Assembly (NCBI RefSeq): GCF_013200955.2
Contig: NZ_CP053697.2
Coordinates: 3,844,001 to 3,908,000, forward strand
Length of the DNA stretch: 64,000 nt
Source: Pseudomonas campi
GTDB lineage: Bacteria > Pseudomonadota > Gammaproteobacteria > Pseudomonadales > Pseudomonadaceae
Direction: 5' to 3'
Below the pieces are notes generated by a model, which saw only the letters and a list, made by a program, of their open reading frames with translations, made no database searches and had not been told where the DNA came from. This document shows positions 47,477 to 55,582 of this stretch, piece by piece; position 1 is the first letter of the stretch; every line of letters starts with the position of its first letter. The translations under genes and the position numbers were made by a program.

Positions 47477-50400
47477 ACAGCCGCCAGCCATCTCTGCTGC
47501 GCGAAGCCCTGCTGCTGGCCCTGTGCTACACCGGCGCCGCCCTGTTGGCCCTGTACCTGACCCGGCAACCGTCGAGCATGGCCAACCTGTGGCCCGCCAA
47601 CGCCATCGCCTGCGCCTTCCTGGTGATGCATCCGCTGCGCCGCTGGCCATTGCTGCTGCTGGCCGTAGCCCTGACCAACATCGTCTGCGAGTTGCTGTTT
47701 GGCGACCCCCTGCGCATTGCCCTGTATTTCACCGCGGCAAACCTCTGTGAAGCCACCCTGGCCGCCTGGCTGGTGCAACGCTGCGGCATGGCCGACAACT
47801 TCACTGAAAACCCGCGGGCACTGCTGGCCGTACTGCTCAATGGCTGCTTCTGGCCGGTCCTCGCCAGCGCCAGCCTGGGCGCCCTGCTACTCGGCCAGGG
47901 ACACATGGGCAGCTACCGCGACCTCTGGCTGGGCTGGTTCGCCAGCGCCTGCACCGGCGCGGTGGCCGTGCTGCCGTTGGCGCTGATCTGGCGCCAGCGT
48001 GGCAGCGCCGCCTTGCTGGCAGCGCTGGACCCACTGCTGACCCCGGCGCTGCTGATGCTGAGCATGGGCGTGAGCATCCTGGCCCTGCTGTTCCTGCCGT
48101 TCCCGTTCGTTTACCTGAGCGTGCCGCTGATCCTCGCCGCGCTGTACCTGAACGTGATCAATGTCGCCCTGTTCAACCTCTGCGTGGCCCTGCTGGTCAG
48201 CGCCCTGCTGTCATTCGGCTACTTCCTTCCGCCACCGTTCATTGCGCAATGGCAGAACCTGCTGCTGTACCTGCCGATCCTGCTGGTCATGCTGCCGGCC
48301 CTGCTGCTGGCCAGCAGTCTGCAGCAGGCGCGCCAGCGCGAGAACGACTTTCGCATCAGCGAGCAACGCTTCCGCGGCGCCCTGGCGTTTGCCGGCACCG
48401 GCGTGGCCCTGGCCAATGCCCAGGGGCAGATCTGCGAAGCCAACAGCCGCCTGTGCGAGATGTTCGGCTACCCGCGCGCGCAGCTGCTCGGCATGCACCA
48501 CCTCGACCTCAGCCATCCCGATGACCGCACCAGCAGCCACGACAAGCTCGCGGAGCTACTGGCCGGCGAGATTGCCTACTACGCCCTCGACAAGCGCCTG
48601 CTGCGCCACGACGGCCAGCCGTTCTGGGCCCATGTCACCGTGGCGCACCTGCCCGGCCATGCCGGCGCCGACGAGCTGATCGTGCAGATCGACGACATCA
48701 ACGACAAGGTCGAAGCCCAGCACAAGCTCAACCTGCTGCGCATCGCTGCGGAGAAGGCCAATCGCACCAAGAGCGAGTTCCTCGCCAACATGAGCCGGGA
48801 GATCCGCACCCCGATGAATGGCGTACTGGGTATCGCCCACCTGCTCGGCAACACCGAGCTCAACGCCACCCAACGCAAGTACCTGGACATGCTGCGCGAT
48901 GCCGGCAAGTCGCTGCTGGCGGTGATCAGCGACATCCTCGACTTTTCCAAGATCGAAGCCGGGCGCCTGCAACTGGAGCCGGTGCAATTCGAACTGCAAG
49001 AGTTGCTGCGGCAGATGGCCTCGCTGATGACCCTGCTGGCCGGCAATCGCGATGTGGAACTGCTCATCCAGGTGGCGCCCGACGTGCCGCAACAGCTGCA
49101 GGCCGATCGCCAACGTCTGCAACAGGTGCTGGTCAACCTGGTCGCCAATGCCATCAAGTACACCCAGCAGGGCGAGATCGAACTGCGCATCGAGCGGCAA
49201 GCGTCTGGCGAAGAGCAACAGCTGCTGTTCAGCGTCACCGATAGCGGCATCGGCATGAGCCAGGCCCAACTGAACAACCTGCACGAGGTCTTCACCCAGG
49301 AAGACGCCAGCCAGTCGCGCCGGCACGCCGATGTCGGCCTGGGACTGGAAATCAGTGCCCGCCTGGTAGAGCTGATGGGCGGGCGCATGGATGTGCGCAG
49401 CACCCCCAGCCAGGGCAGTGCATTCCAGTTCAGCCTGCCTTTAGCCGCGACACTCGACGAGTCGCCCCTGCCGGACCTGCCCGAACCCTTGCACGACCTG
49501 CGCGTGTTGCTGGTGGACGACAACCAGAAAAGCCGGCAGATCCTCCAGCAACTGCTCGAGAGCCTGCACTGCCAGGTCGACCAGGCCGACTCCGGTTCGG
49601 TGGCGCAACTGCTGTTCCAGCAGGCCGGCACGGCACAGCAGCCCTATGACCTGCTGCTGGTCGACTGGAACATGGCCGAGCTCAACGGCCTGCAGACCCT
49701 CGCCATGCTCGCCGAGAGTTCGCCGACAGCCCTGCCGCCCAGCCTGCTGATGGTCAACGCCTTCGCCCGCGAGCACCTCACCACCAATGGCCGCCAGCTG
49801 CCGGTCAACGACCTGCTGCTCAAGCCGGTGACCCGCTCCAGCCTGCTCGGCGTACTCCAGGAAACCCTGAGCCAGCCACACACGACAGCCAGCAACAGCG
49901 AACCGGCGGCGCGGCGCGAATTGCAGGCCATGCGCATCCTGCTGGTGGAAGACAACCTGCTGGATCAGATCGTCACCCAGGGCATCCTCGAACAGCAGGG
50001 CGCCCGACTGACCCTGGCCAGCGATGGCCGCCATGCCCTCGATCTGCTGCGCCAACAGCCCGAGGCCTTCGACCTGATCTTGATGGACGTGCAGATGCCC
50101 GGAATGGACGGCATCACCGCCACCCGTATCATTCGTCAGGATCTGCGCCTGCGCCTGCCGGTGGTGGCCATGAGCGCAGGCGTCAGCCCTGCCGAACGCG
50201 ACGAGTGCGAGCAGGCCGGCATGGACCTGTTCATCGCCAAACCAGTGGATGTCAGCGCCCTGCTGAGCAGCCTCAAACGCCTGCGTTATACCCCTGGCGA
50301 TCTCAAGGCAATCGGCACCCACCTGCCGCTGCCCGGCGAAAGCTCGACGCTGCTGGCCGTGGACACCCTCGACCTGCTCTGCACGGTCAACCCGCAGATG

Positions 50401-50721
50401 AACCAGACCCTGCGTGCTCTGGTGAAGGAACTGATCGCCCGTGGCAACGAGCCGCTCCGGCAAACCGCCACCGCCCTGCAGGAAGGCCGCGAGGCCGACG
50501 CCATCAGCCTGATCCACAACCTGCGCGGCAGCCTTGGCAGCCTCGGCGCGGTCAGCTTGCCACCCCTGACCCTGCGCCTGGAGGACGCCATCCAGCGCGG
50601 CGATCAGGCGCAGATCGAGCTGCAACTGCAACTGCTGGACAACGAGCTGGATGGGTTGCTGCGCGCCTTCAACGACTGGCTGCGACAGAAGACCCTCGAC
50701 CGGCAGGAAACCATCGAGTGA
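47473..50721 (+). CDS. MASE1 hybrid histidine kinase with Arg in place of the HisKA His
   Basis: The 1082-residue protein contains MASE1 (1-280, about eight membrane helices), PAS (300-415), HisKA (430-495), HATPase_c (545-655), two receivers (about 678-795 and 825-940) and an HPt (965-1080). The H-box reads NMSREIRTPMNG: Arg442 (CGG) replaces the phospho-accepting His. The N box (QVLVNLVANAIKYT), DSGIGMS and GLGLEISARL are intact. Receiver 1 has the Asp (D731) and KP lysine but Asn762 at the usual Thr/Ser. Receiver 2 (LMDVQMPGMDG, AMSAG, AKP) and the HPt His1015 (IHNLRGSLGSLGA) look functional. It probably works as a relay or phosphatase, or by phosphorylation in trans. No response-regulator gene adjoins. 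Confidence 0.9.
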   Translation: MNSRQPSLLREALLLALCYTGAALLALYLTRQPSSMANLWPANAIACAFLVMHPLRRWPLLLLAVALTNIVCELLFGDPLRIALYFTAANLCEATLAAWLVQRCGMADNFTENPRALLAVLLNGCFWPVLASASLGALLLGQGHMGSYRDLWLGWFASACTGAVAVLPLALIWRQRGSAALLAALDPLLTPALLMLSMGVSILALLFLPFPFVYLSVPLILAALYLNVINVALFNLCVALLVSALLSFGYFLPPPFIAQWQNLLLYLPILLVMLPALLLASSLQQARQRENDFRISEQRFRGALAFAGTGVALANAQGQICEANSRLCEMFGYPRAQLLGMHHLDLSHPDDRTSSHDKLAELLAGEIAYYALDKRLLRHDGQPFWAHVTVAHLPGHAGADELIVQIDDINDKVEAQHKLNLLRIAAEKANRTKSEFLANMSREIRTPMNGVLGIAHLLGNTELNATQRKYLDMLRDAGKSLLAVISDILDFSKIEAGRLQLEPVQFELQELLRQMASLMTLLAGNRDVELLIQVAPDVPQQLQADRQRLQQVLVNLVANAIKYTQQGEIELRIERQASGEEQQLLFSVTDSGIGMSQAQLNNLHEVFTQEDASQSRRHADVGLGLEISARLVELMGGRMDVRSTPSQGSAFQFSLPLAATLDESPLPDLPEPLHDLRVLLVDDNQKSRQILQQLLESLHCQVDQADSGSVAQLLFQQAGTAQQPYDLLLVDWNMAELNGLQTLAMLAESSPTALPPSLLMVNAFAREHLTTNGRQLPVNDLLLKPVTRSSLLGVLQETLSQPHTTASNSEPAARRELQAMRILLVEDNLLDQIVTQGILEQQGARLTLASDGRHALDLLRQQPEAFDLILMDVQMPGMDGITATRIIRQDLRLRLPVVAMSAGVSPAERDECEQAGMDLFIAKPVDVSALLSSLKRLRYTPGDLKAIGTHLPLPGESSTLLAVDTLDLLCTVNPQMNQTLRALVKELIARGNEPLRQTATALQEGREADAISLIHNLRGSLGSLGAVSLPPLTLRLEDAIQRGDQAQIELQLQLLDNELDGLLRAFNDWLRQKTLDRQETIE

Positions 50722-50794
50722 TTGCAGCAGGACAAAAACGCGGCAGCGCACGGAGAAAAGCCCCGCACAATTGAAAAACCCAGACGCACGGGAC

Positions 50795-50808
50795 TTGCCG
50801 TAAATCAA
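50795..50808 (+). promoter_or_regulatory. Candidate Anr/Dnr (FNR-type) box
   Basis: TTGCC-GTAA-ATCAA matches TTGAT-N4-ATCAA at 8 of 10 positions, 88 bases before the universal stress protein start. A class II position would put the start near 50843, where only a weak -10 is seen. The P. aeruginosa homologue is, as I recall, Anr-dependent. Confidence 0.35.
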
Positions 50809-50896
50809 AAGCAGGTCTATCAATGGGAGCCAGATTAAGAACCCAATAGAGGTTTTACAGCGTGGCGGGAGTTCGCTACGCAGAGGGGAACACCAG

Positions 50897-51691
50897 ATGA
50901 TCAGACACATCCTTATTGCCCATGACCTGCGCAGCACTGCCGACCTCGCCCTACGCCGCGCCACGCAGCTGGCCCGCCAGCACAATGCCCGCCTGACCCT
51001 GCTGCATGTCCTCGACGGTGGCCTCAGCCAAGCCGAACAGGAGAAGGTCCAACAGAGCCTGGACAACAGCCTCACCCAGTTCGCCCCACCCGGCAGTGAG
51101 CTCAAACTCTGCCACGGCAAGCCATCCGATGCTGTGCTGGAACAGGTGCAACTGCTCGGTGCCGACCTGCTGGTACTGGGCGCCCACCACCAGCGCCACG
51201 AGTTCTTCTCCGGCACCACCCTCGACCGTATTGCCCGGCGCTGCACGGTGCCGCTGTTGCTGGTGGCCCGTGACGAAGCGACGCCCTACAGCAGCGCGCT
51301 ATCGGCCCTGGATTTCTCCCTGTGTGCCTGCACCGCACTCAACCGCGCCTGCCAGCTGTTGCCGGCCGAGGCCAATATCCATGCCCTGCACGTCTTCGAA
51401 CCCCAGAAGAAGCAGGCCGATAGCGCCACTCAGGTAGCCACCCAGCACGCCCTGATCGATCAGCTGATTGCCGATGAGACCGCGCAACTGCCGCCGGGCA
51501 GCCCGAGCCTGTCCTATGAAATCAAGCAGGGCAGCATCCTGCGCGGCCTGCAGGAATGCATCAATACGCGCCAGCCGCAATTGCTGGCTCTCGGTTGCCA
51601 TGGCCGCGGCGCGTTGTCCCAGGCACTGCTCGGCAGCCTGGCCCAGCACTTTTTGCACAAGGCACCGTGCGACATCTTCGTGGTGCGTTGA
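50897..51691 (+). CDS. Tandem universal stress protein (PA5027-like)
   Basis: The 264-residue protein holds two Usp domains. Domain 1 starts IRHILIAHDLRSTADLALRRA; domain 2 ends in the nucleotide motif LALGCHGRGALSQALLGSLAQHFLHKAPCDIFVV with the G-x2-G-x9-G(S/T) layout. Usp proteins help survival under anaerobic, energy or membrane stress. GAGGGG precedes the ATG. A possible Anr box is upstream. Confidence 0.92.
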   Translation: MIRHILIAHDLRSTADLALRRATQLARQHNARLTLLHVLDGGLSQAEQEKVQQSLDNSLTQFAPPGSELKLCHGKPSDAVLEQVQLLGADLLVLGAHHQRHEFFSGTTLDRIARRCTVPLLLVARDEATPYSSALSALDFSLCACTALNRACQLLPAEANIHALHVFEPQKKQADSATQVATQHALIDQLIADETAQLPPGSPSLSYEIKQGSILRGLQECINTRQPQLLALGCHGRGALSQALLGSLAQHFLHKAPCDIFVVR

Positions 51692-51962
51692 AAACCAGCT
51701 GCGCGTCGGCCAGGCGTTGTTGCAACGCAGTAACAGCCGAAGGTTGGTCAATCGGGTTCGGAAAGTCGCTTGCGACTAACGCGCTTCAGCGCGGCCCGAA
51801 GGGCGAGTGCAATGAGTACTGCTCATTTACAGGCGTAAACTCCGCGCCCTCACCCGATTTATTCGCTGGCGCTTACCCTCCGGGCCAGCCTTCGGCTGTT
51901 ACTCCCGCTGGTCGTTGCGCCTAGCCTGGCTCTAGCTCGCAGGCTTTCAAGTCAGAAACAAG
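51692..51962. other. Gene-free stretch with degenerate repeat
   Basis: No coding region is supported. The segment GGGCCAGCCTTCGGCTGTTA (51880-51903 region) recurs at 61117-61138 within the repeat island, and CCCGAAGGGCGAG-type sequence is also shared in inverted form. It looks like a decayed member of the same intergenic repeat. Confidence 0.55.
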
Positions 51963-51984
51963 AAAGGCGCCCTCGGGCGCCTTT
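51963..51984. terminator. Bidirectional terminator between the usp and parA-like genes
   Basis: AAAGGCGCCC-TC-GGGCGCCTTT, a perfect 10-bp stem with A and T flanks on both sides, lies 20 bases after the ParA-like stop (minus strand). Confidence 0.8.
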
Positions 51985-52003
51985 GTTCATTCTTGGCCTA
52001 TCG

Positions 52004-52771
52004 TCAGGCGCCGTTTTCCAGCAGCTTGTGCAGTTCGACAAACTGCTGGGTCAGCTTGTGGCTGCGGTCCAGGTAGATCAGCGGAATGCAGGCCTGGTGC
52101 GACTCGCGCATGCGCACCGAGCTCATCAAATTGACCGGCAATACCGGCAGACCTTCCTCGATCAGCTCATCGAGCAGTTGCTGCGGCAGGGTCGCCCGGG
52201 GCTGGAACTGGTTGACCACGATGCCTTCGACTTCCAGGCCCTCGTTGTGGTCTGCCTTGAGCTCCTCGATCTCACGCAGCAGGCCGTACAGGGCCTGGCG
52301 GGAAAAACTGTCGCAGTCGAAAGGAATCAGCACACGGTCGGCGGCGATCAGCGCGGAAACGGTATAGAAGTTCAACGCTGGCGGGGTATCCAGGTAGATC
52401 CGGTCGTATTCCTCGCCCAGTTCTTCCAGCAGTTTGCGCAGCTTGTTGATCTTGTGTTTGGCCTCGAGCTTGGGCTGCAGATCGGCCAGCTCGGCGGTGG
52501 CGGTGACCACATGCAGGTTGTCGAACGGCGTCTCGTAGATGTCCACCGTACCTTTCTTGGCAAACGACGACAGCGACTGCTTGAAGAACTCGGCAATCCC
52601 CATGGGGATGTCGTCGCCAGTCAGGCCGGTCAGGTAATGGGTCGAGTTGGCCTGGGCATCCAGGTCGACCAGCAGGGTGCGATAGCCCTCCGCTGCGCTT
52701 ACCGCTGCCAGGTTGCAGGCAATGCTCGACTTGCCCACACCGCCTTTCTGATTAAACACAACACGCCGCAT
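52004..52771 (-). CDS. ParA/MinD-family ATPase (PA5028-like)
   Basis: The 255-residue protein has the deviant Walker A KGGVGKS (9-15, signature K9), the Walker A' VDLDAQANST and Walker B YLDTPPAL. GGGAGGTG precedes the ATG. No parB or centromere-like site adjoins, so it is an orphan ParA that may position a protein complex rather than DNA. The homologue at this place in P. aeruginosa is uncharacterised to my knowledge. It is divergent from the aryl polyene genes. Confidence 0.88.
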   Translation of the reverse strand: MRRVVFNQKGGVGKSSIACNLAAVSAAEGYRTLLVDLDAQANSTHYLTGLTGDDIPMGIAEFFKQSLSSFAKKGTVDIYETPFDNLHVVTATAELADLQPKLEAKHKINKLRKLLEELGEEYDRIYLDTPPALNFYTVSALIAADRVLIPFDCDSFSRQALYGLLREIEELKADHNEGLEVEGIVVNQFQPRATLPQQLLDELIEEGLPVLPVNLMSSVRMRESHQACIPLIYLDRSHKLTQQFVELHKLLENGA

Positions 52772-52883
52772 GTCACACCTCCCTGAGCCCGAATGGGGTG
52801 GATTCTATGCAAAGCGCATGACAAGGGCGAGGAAATCGCAAAATCGGGCAAAAAACCGCCTGGCGCCTCAATTGTGTCAAAGT

Positions 52884-52912
52884 TTGCACAGGTCGGGCCG
52901 GGACGGGATAAT
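52884..52912 (+). promoter_or_regulatory. Sigma-70-type promoter of the aryl polyene cluster
   Basis: TTGCAC (52884-52889) and GATAAT (52907-52912) are 17 bases apart. Transcription would start near 52919 and give a leader of about 90 bases before the first gene. No operator palindrome is obvious. Confidence 0.6.
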
Positions 52913-53009
52913 GCCGGCACCTCGCCATGACCCCGACCGCAATTCCACTGCCGGCGGGGGTTTCGCCGTAGACAAGGAAGGCCGCAAGGGGCCGGGAAGA
53001 GTGCGCCGC

Positions 53010-53726
53010 GTGACTTATTTCAAGATCGATCAATGGCGCGCCTGGGCACCTAGCCTCGACACCGTGGATGACTGGCAGGCCTGGCAGCAGGCGCCTTTCG
53101 CGCCCGCCGATGAAGGCCAGCAGCCAGATGTCAGCTTTCTCCCCGCCATGCAACGCCGCCGCCTGAGCCGTCTGGCGCGCATGCTGTTCCATGTGTCCTG
53201 GCCCATCGCCGAAACCCAGGGCCCGCTGCCGCTGGTGTTCGTCAGCCGGCATGGGGAAACCCCGCGCACCCTGAACATCCTCGCCGACCTGGCGCGCAAC
53301 GAGCCGCTGTCGCCGACCCAGTTCAGCCTCTCCGTGCATAACGCGATCATCGGCCTGTGGTCGATCCTGCGCGCCGACAGCAGCGAAATGAGCGCCCTGG
53401 CCGGCGAAGGCGATGGCCTCGAACAGGGCCTGCTGGAAGCCGCCAGCCTGCTCGGCGACGGTGCGCCCGCCGTACTGCTGGTGGTTGCCGAAGAAACCCC
53501 GCCGGCGCTGTACGCCCCCTTTATCGACGACGTGCCGTTTTCCTACGCCGTCGCCCTGCTGCTGACGCCCGGCAACGACTGGCAACTGAGCCTGCAGCCC
53601 GGCAGCGGGCCGCGCAGCACCTGGCCGCATGCGCTCGAACTGGTTCGCGCCCTGGGCAACGGGCAAACCTCCCTGCACCACCACTGGAAGAACAGGCAAT
53701 GGACATGGTCTCGCAACACGGCCTGA
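53010..53726 (+). CDS. Beta-ketoacyl synthase-like chain-length factor, aryl polyene cluster
   Basis: The start is GTG (53010) with GGAAGAG upstream, giving 238 residues starting TYFKIDQWRAWAPSL. It matches the ketoacyl-synt_2 (PF13723) type found first in many APE clusters (ApeC-like): VFVSRHGETPRTLNIL and SPTQFSLSVHNAIIGLWSI are the family landmarks. It lacks a full Cys-His-His triad and is half a normal ketosynthase in length, so it should pair with a catalytic ketosynthase encoded beyond the window. A GTG three codons upstream is too close to the ribosome site. Confidence 0.88.
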   Translation: MTYFKIDQWRAWAPSLDTVDDWQAWQQAPFAPADEGQQPDVSFLPAMQRRRLSRLARMLFHVSWPIAETQGPLPLVFVSRHGETPRTLNILADLARNEPLSPTQFSLSVHNAIIGLWSILRADSSEMSALAGEGDGLEQGLLEAASLLGDGAPAVLLVVAEETPPALYAPFIDDVPFSYAVALLLTPGNDWQLSLQPGSGPRSTWPHALELVRALGNGQTSLHHHWKNRQWTWSRNTA

Positions 53727-54508
53727 GCCCGCGCAGCGCGCCCTACCTCTGGCGCCTGTTCGCCACGGCCGCCAGCTTCAGCCTGTTCGGCATCGGCGGC
53801 GTACTGCTGCGCGTGCTGGTATTCCCATTGCTCAGCTTGCTGCCCGGCGATGCCCTGACCCGGCGCACCCGTGCGCGCGCCGTGGTCAGCTGGACCTTCT
53901 ACAAGTTCGTGCGCTTCATGTACCACAGCGGCGTACTGACCTACGAAGTCGAAGGCATCGAACGCCTCGGCCGCCCCGGGCAGATGGTGATCGCCAACCA
54001 CCCCTCGTTGATCGACGTGGTGGTGCTGATCGCCTTCATCCGCGATGCCAACTGCGTGGTCAAACAGAGCCTGTGGGACAACCCGAGCATGCGCGGACCG
54101 ATCCGCGCCGCCGGTTTCATCAGCAACAGCGGCAGCATGGACATGCTCGACGAGGCCGCCGGCGCCCTGCAGGAAGGCCAGACCCTGGTGATCTTCCCCG
54201 AAGGCACGCGCACCACGCCGGGGCACACCCCGGAATTTCATCGTGGCGCCGCGGCCATTGCCGTGCGCGGCGCACGCCTGGTCACCCCGGTGGTGATCAG
54301 CGTCAGCCCGACCACCCTGACCAAGGCCGAGCCCTGGTACAGCATTCCGTCGCGCCGTTTTCACTTTCGCCTGCGTGTGGGCGAGGATATCGACCCACAG
54401 CAATTCACCGCGCAGGCCCCGCTGCCCATCGCCTCGCGCAAACTCAACGACCATCTGCACCAACACTTTATGAAGGAGCTCGCAACAGATGAGCGATCTG
54501 CAAACTGA
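53699..54508 (+). CDS. 1-acylglycerol-3-phosphate-type acyltransferase (PlsC fold)
   Basis: The 269-residue protein has one N-terminal hydrophobic segment (25-50) and the acyltransferase motifs NHPSLID (H101, D106) and FPEGTR (166-171). In APE clusters such enzymes (ApeD-like) attach the polyene or a fatty acid to a lipid anchor. It overlaps the previous gene by 28 bases and the next by 20, showing coupled translation. ATG at 53705 is an alternative. Confidence 0.88.
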   Translation: MDMVSQHGLSPRSAPYLWRLFATAASFSLFGIGGVLLRVLVFPLLSLLPGDALTRRTRARAVVSWTFYKFVRFMYHSGVLTYEVEGIERLGRPGQMVIANHPSLIDVVVLIAFIRDANCVVKQSLWDNPSMRGPIRAAGFISNSGSMDMLDEAAGALQEGQTLVIFPEGTRTTPGHTPEFHRGAAAIAVRGARLVTPVVISVSPTTLTKAEPWYSIPSRRFHFRLRVGEDIDPQQFTAQAPLPIASRKLNDHLHQHFMKELATDERSAN

Positions 54509-54749
54509 GATCAAGAACCTGATCATCGAAGCCCTCGGCCTCGAAGACATGGTGGCCGAAGACATCGCCGCCGACCTGACCCTGTTCGGTGACGGCCTGG
54601 GCCTGGATTCGGTGGACGCCCTCGAGCTGGGCCTGGCGATCCAGAAACGTTTCGGCATCAAGATCGACGCCGAAGCCAAGGACACCCGCCAACATTTCGC
54701 CAACGTGGCCAGCCTGGCTGCCTTCGTTGCCGCGAAAAAGGTCGCCTGA
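54489..54749 (+). CDS. Acyl carrier protein 1 of the aryl polyene cluster
   Basis: The 86-residue ACP has the phosphopantetheine site GLDSVDALEL (S41). It is one of two ACPs in tandem, a fixed feature of APE clusters (ApeE/ApeF-like); which carries starter and which extender cannot be told. Starts inside the upstream gene. Confidence 0.92.
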   Translation: MSDLQTEIKNLIIEALGLEDMVAEDIAADLTLFGDGLGLDSVDALELGLAIQKRFGIKIDAEAKDTRQHFANVASLAAFVAAKKVA

Positions 54750-54759
54750 GGACGCCGTG

Positions 54760-55032
54760 ATGCAAAGCCGTGAAGAGATTTTCGTCACCCTGCAGGACGC
54801 TCTGGTCGAGCTGTTCGAGCTGGACGCCGAGCGCGTGACCCTGGACGCCAACCTGTACCAGGACCTGGAAATCGACAGCATCGACGCCGTCGACCTGATC
54901 GACCATATCAAGCGCCAGACCGGCAAGAAGATCGCCGCCGAGGAGTTCAAGGCCGTGCGCACCGTCGGCGACGTGGTCGAGGCCGTGTACCAGGTGGTTA
55001 ACGCCGCCCGGCGCCAGACTGAACATGAGTAA
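54760..55032 (+). CDS. Acyl carrier protein 2 of the aryl polyene cluster
   Basis: The 90-residue ACP has EIDSIDAVDLI (S40) as its phosphopantetheine site. The ATG at 54760 follows TGAGGA and is chosen over an upstream out-of-family extension (54589). It is acidic like other ACPs and differs clearly from ACP 1. It overlaps the COG4648 gene by eight bases. Confidence 0.92.
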   Translation: MQSREEIFVTLQDALVELFELDAERVTLDANLYQDLEIDSIDAVDLIDHIKRQTGKKIAAEEFKAVRTVGDVVEAVYQVVNAARRQTEHE

Positions 55033-55582
55033 GTTGCTGGGCCTGCTGCTGGTGGTGGCGGGGCTGCTCTATCCGTTTGCTGTTTATTTCGGCATGGAGC
55101 ACCTGTCGCCGCGCGTGTTTGCCCTGCTGCTCGGCGGCCTGTGGCTGGCGCGCGCCTTGGTGCAACGCGGCAAGCCGGGCAACCGCTGGATGGCCGGCGT
55201 GGCCCTGGGCTTCTGCTTGCTGCTCGGCCTGGCCGGCGAGCCGGAGCTGCTGCGCTGGTACCCGGTGCTGCTCAACGGCCTGCTGCTGGCGCTGTTCGGC
55301 CTCAGCCTGAAGTTCGGCCCGCCGCTGATCGAGCGCCTGGCACGCCTCAGCGAGCCCGACCTGCCGGACGTGGCGGTGCGCTACACGCGCCGCGTGACCC
55401 AGGTGTGGGCGCTGTTCTTTCTGGCCAACGGCCTGGTGGTGATCGCCCTCAACCTGTGGGCACCGCTGAGCTGGTGGACCCTGTATACCGGGCTGATCGC
55501 CTACGGCCTGATGGGCCTGCTGTTTGCCGGTGAGTGGCTGGTGCGCCAGCGCGTTCGAGCCGGATCGAGGAGAGTTGCATGA
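55025..55582 (+). CDS. COG4648-type integral membrane protein of the aryl polyene cluster
   Basis: The 185-residue protein has about five to six membrane segments with short loops (SKLLGLLLVVAGLLYPFAVY at the start, RVTQVWALFFLANGLVVIA later). Such proteins (ApeG-like) are constant in APE clusters next to the ACPs; their job is unknown. Its stop overlaps the next start as ATGA. Confidence 0.85.
   Translation: MSKLLGLLLVVAGLLYPFAVYFGMEHLSPRVFALLLGGLWLARALVQRGKPGNRWMAGVALGFCLLLGLAGEPELLRWYPVLLNGLLLALFGLSLKFGPPLIERLARLSEPDLPDVAVRYTRRVTQVWALFFLANGLVVIALNLWAPLSWWTLYTGLIAYGLMGLLFAGEWLVRQRVRAGSRRVA

Noticed and set aside
49441..51246. 601-codon minus-strand frame over the hybrid kinase and usp genes
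   Set aside because: Shadow of two real plus-strand genes and the spacer between them.
51556..51924. 122-codon plus-strand frame at the end of the usp gene
   Set aside because: Half of it is a usp shadow and the rest is intergenic repeat; no ribosome site.
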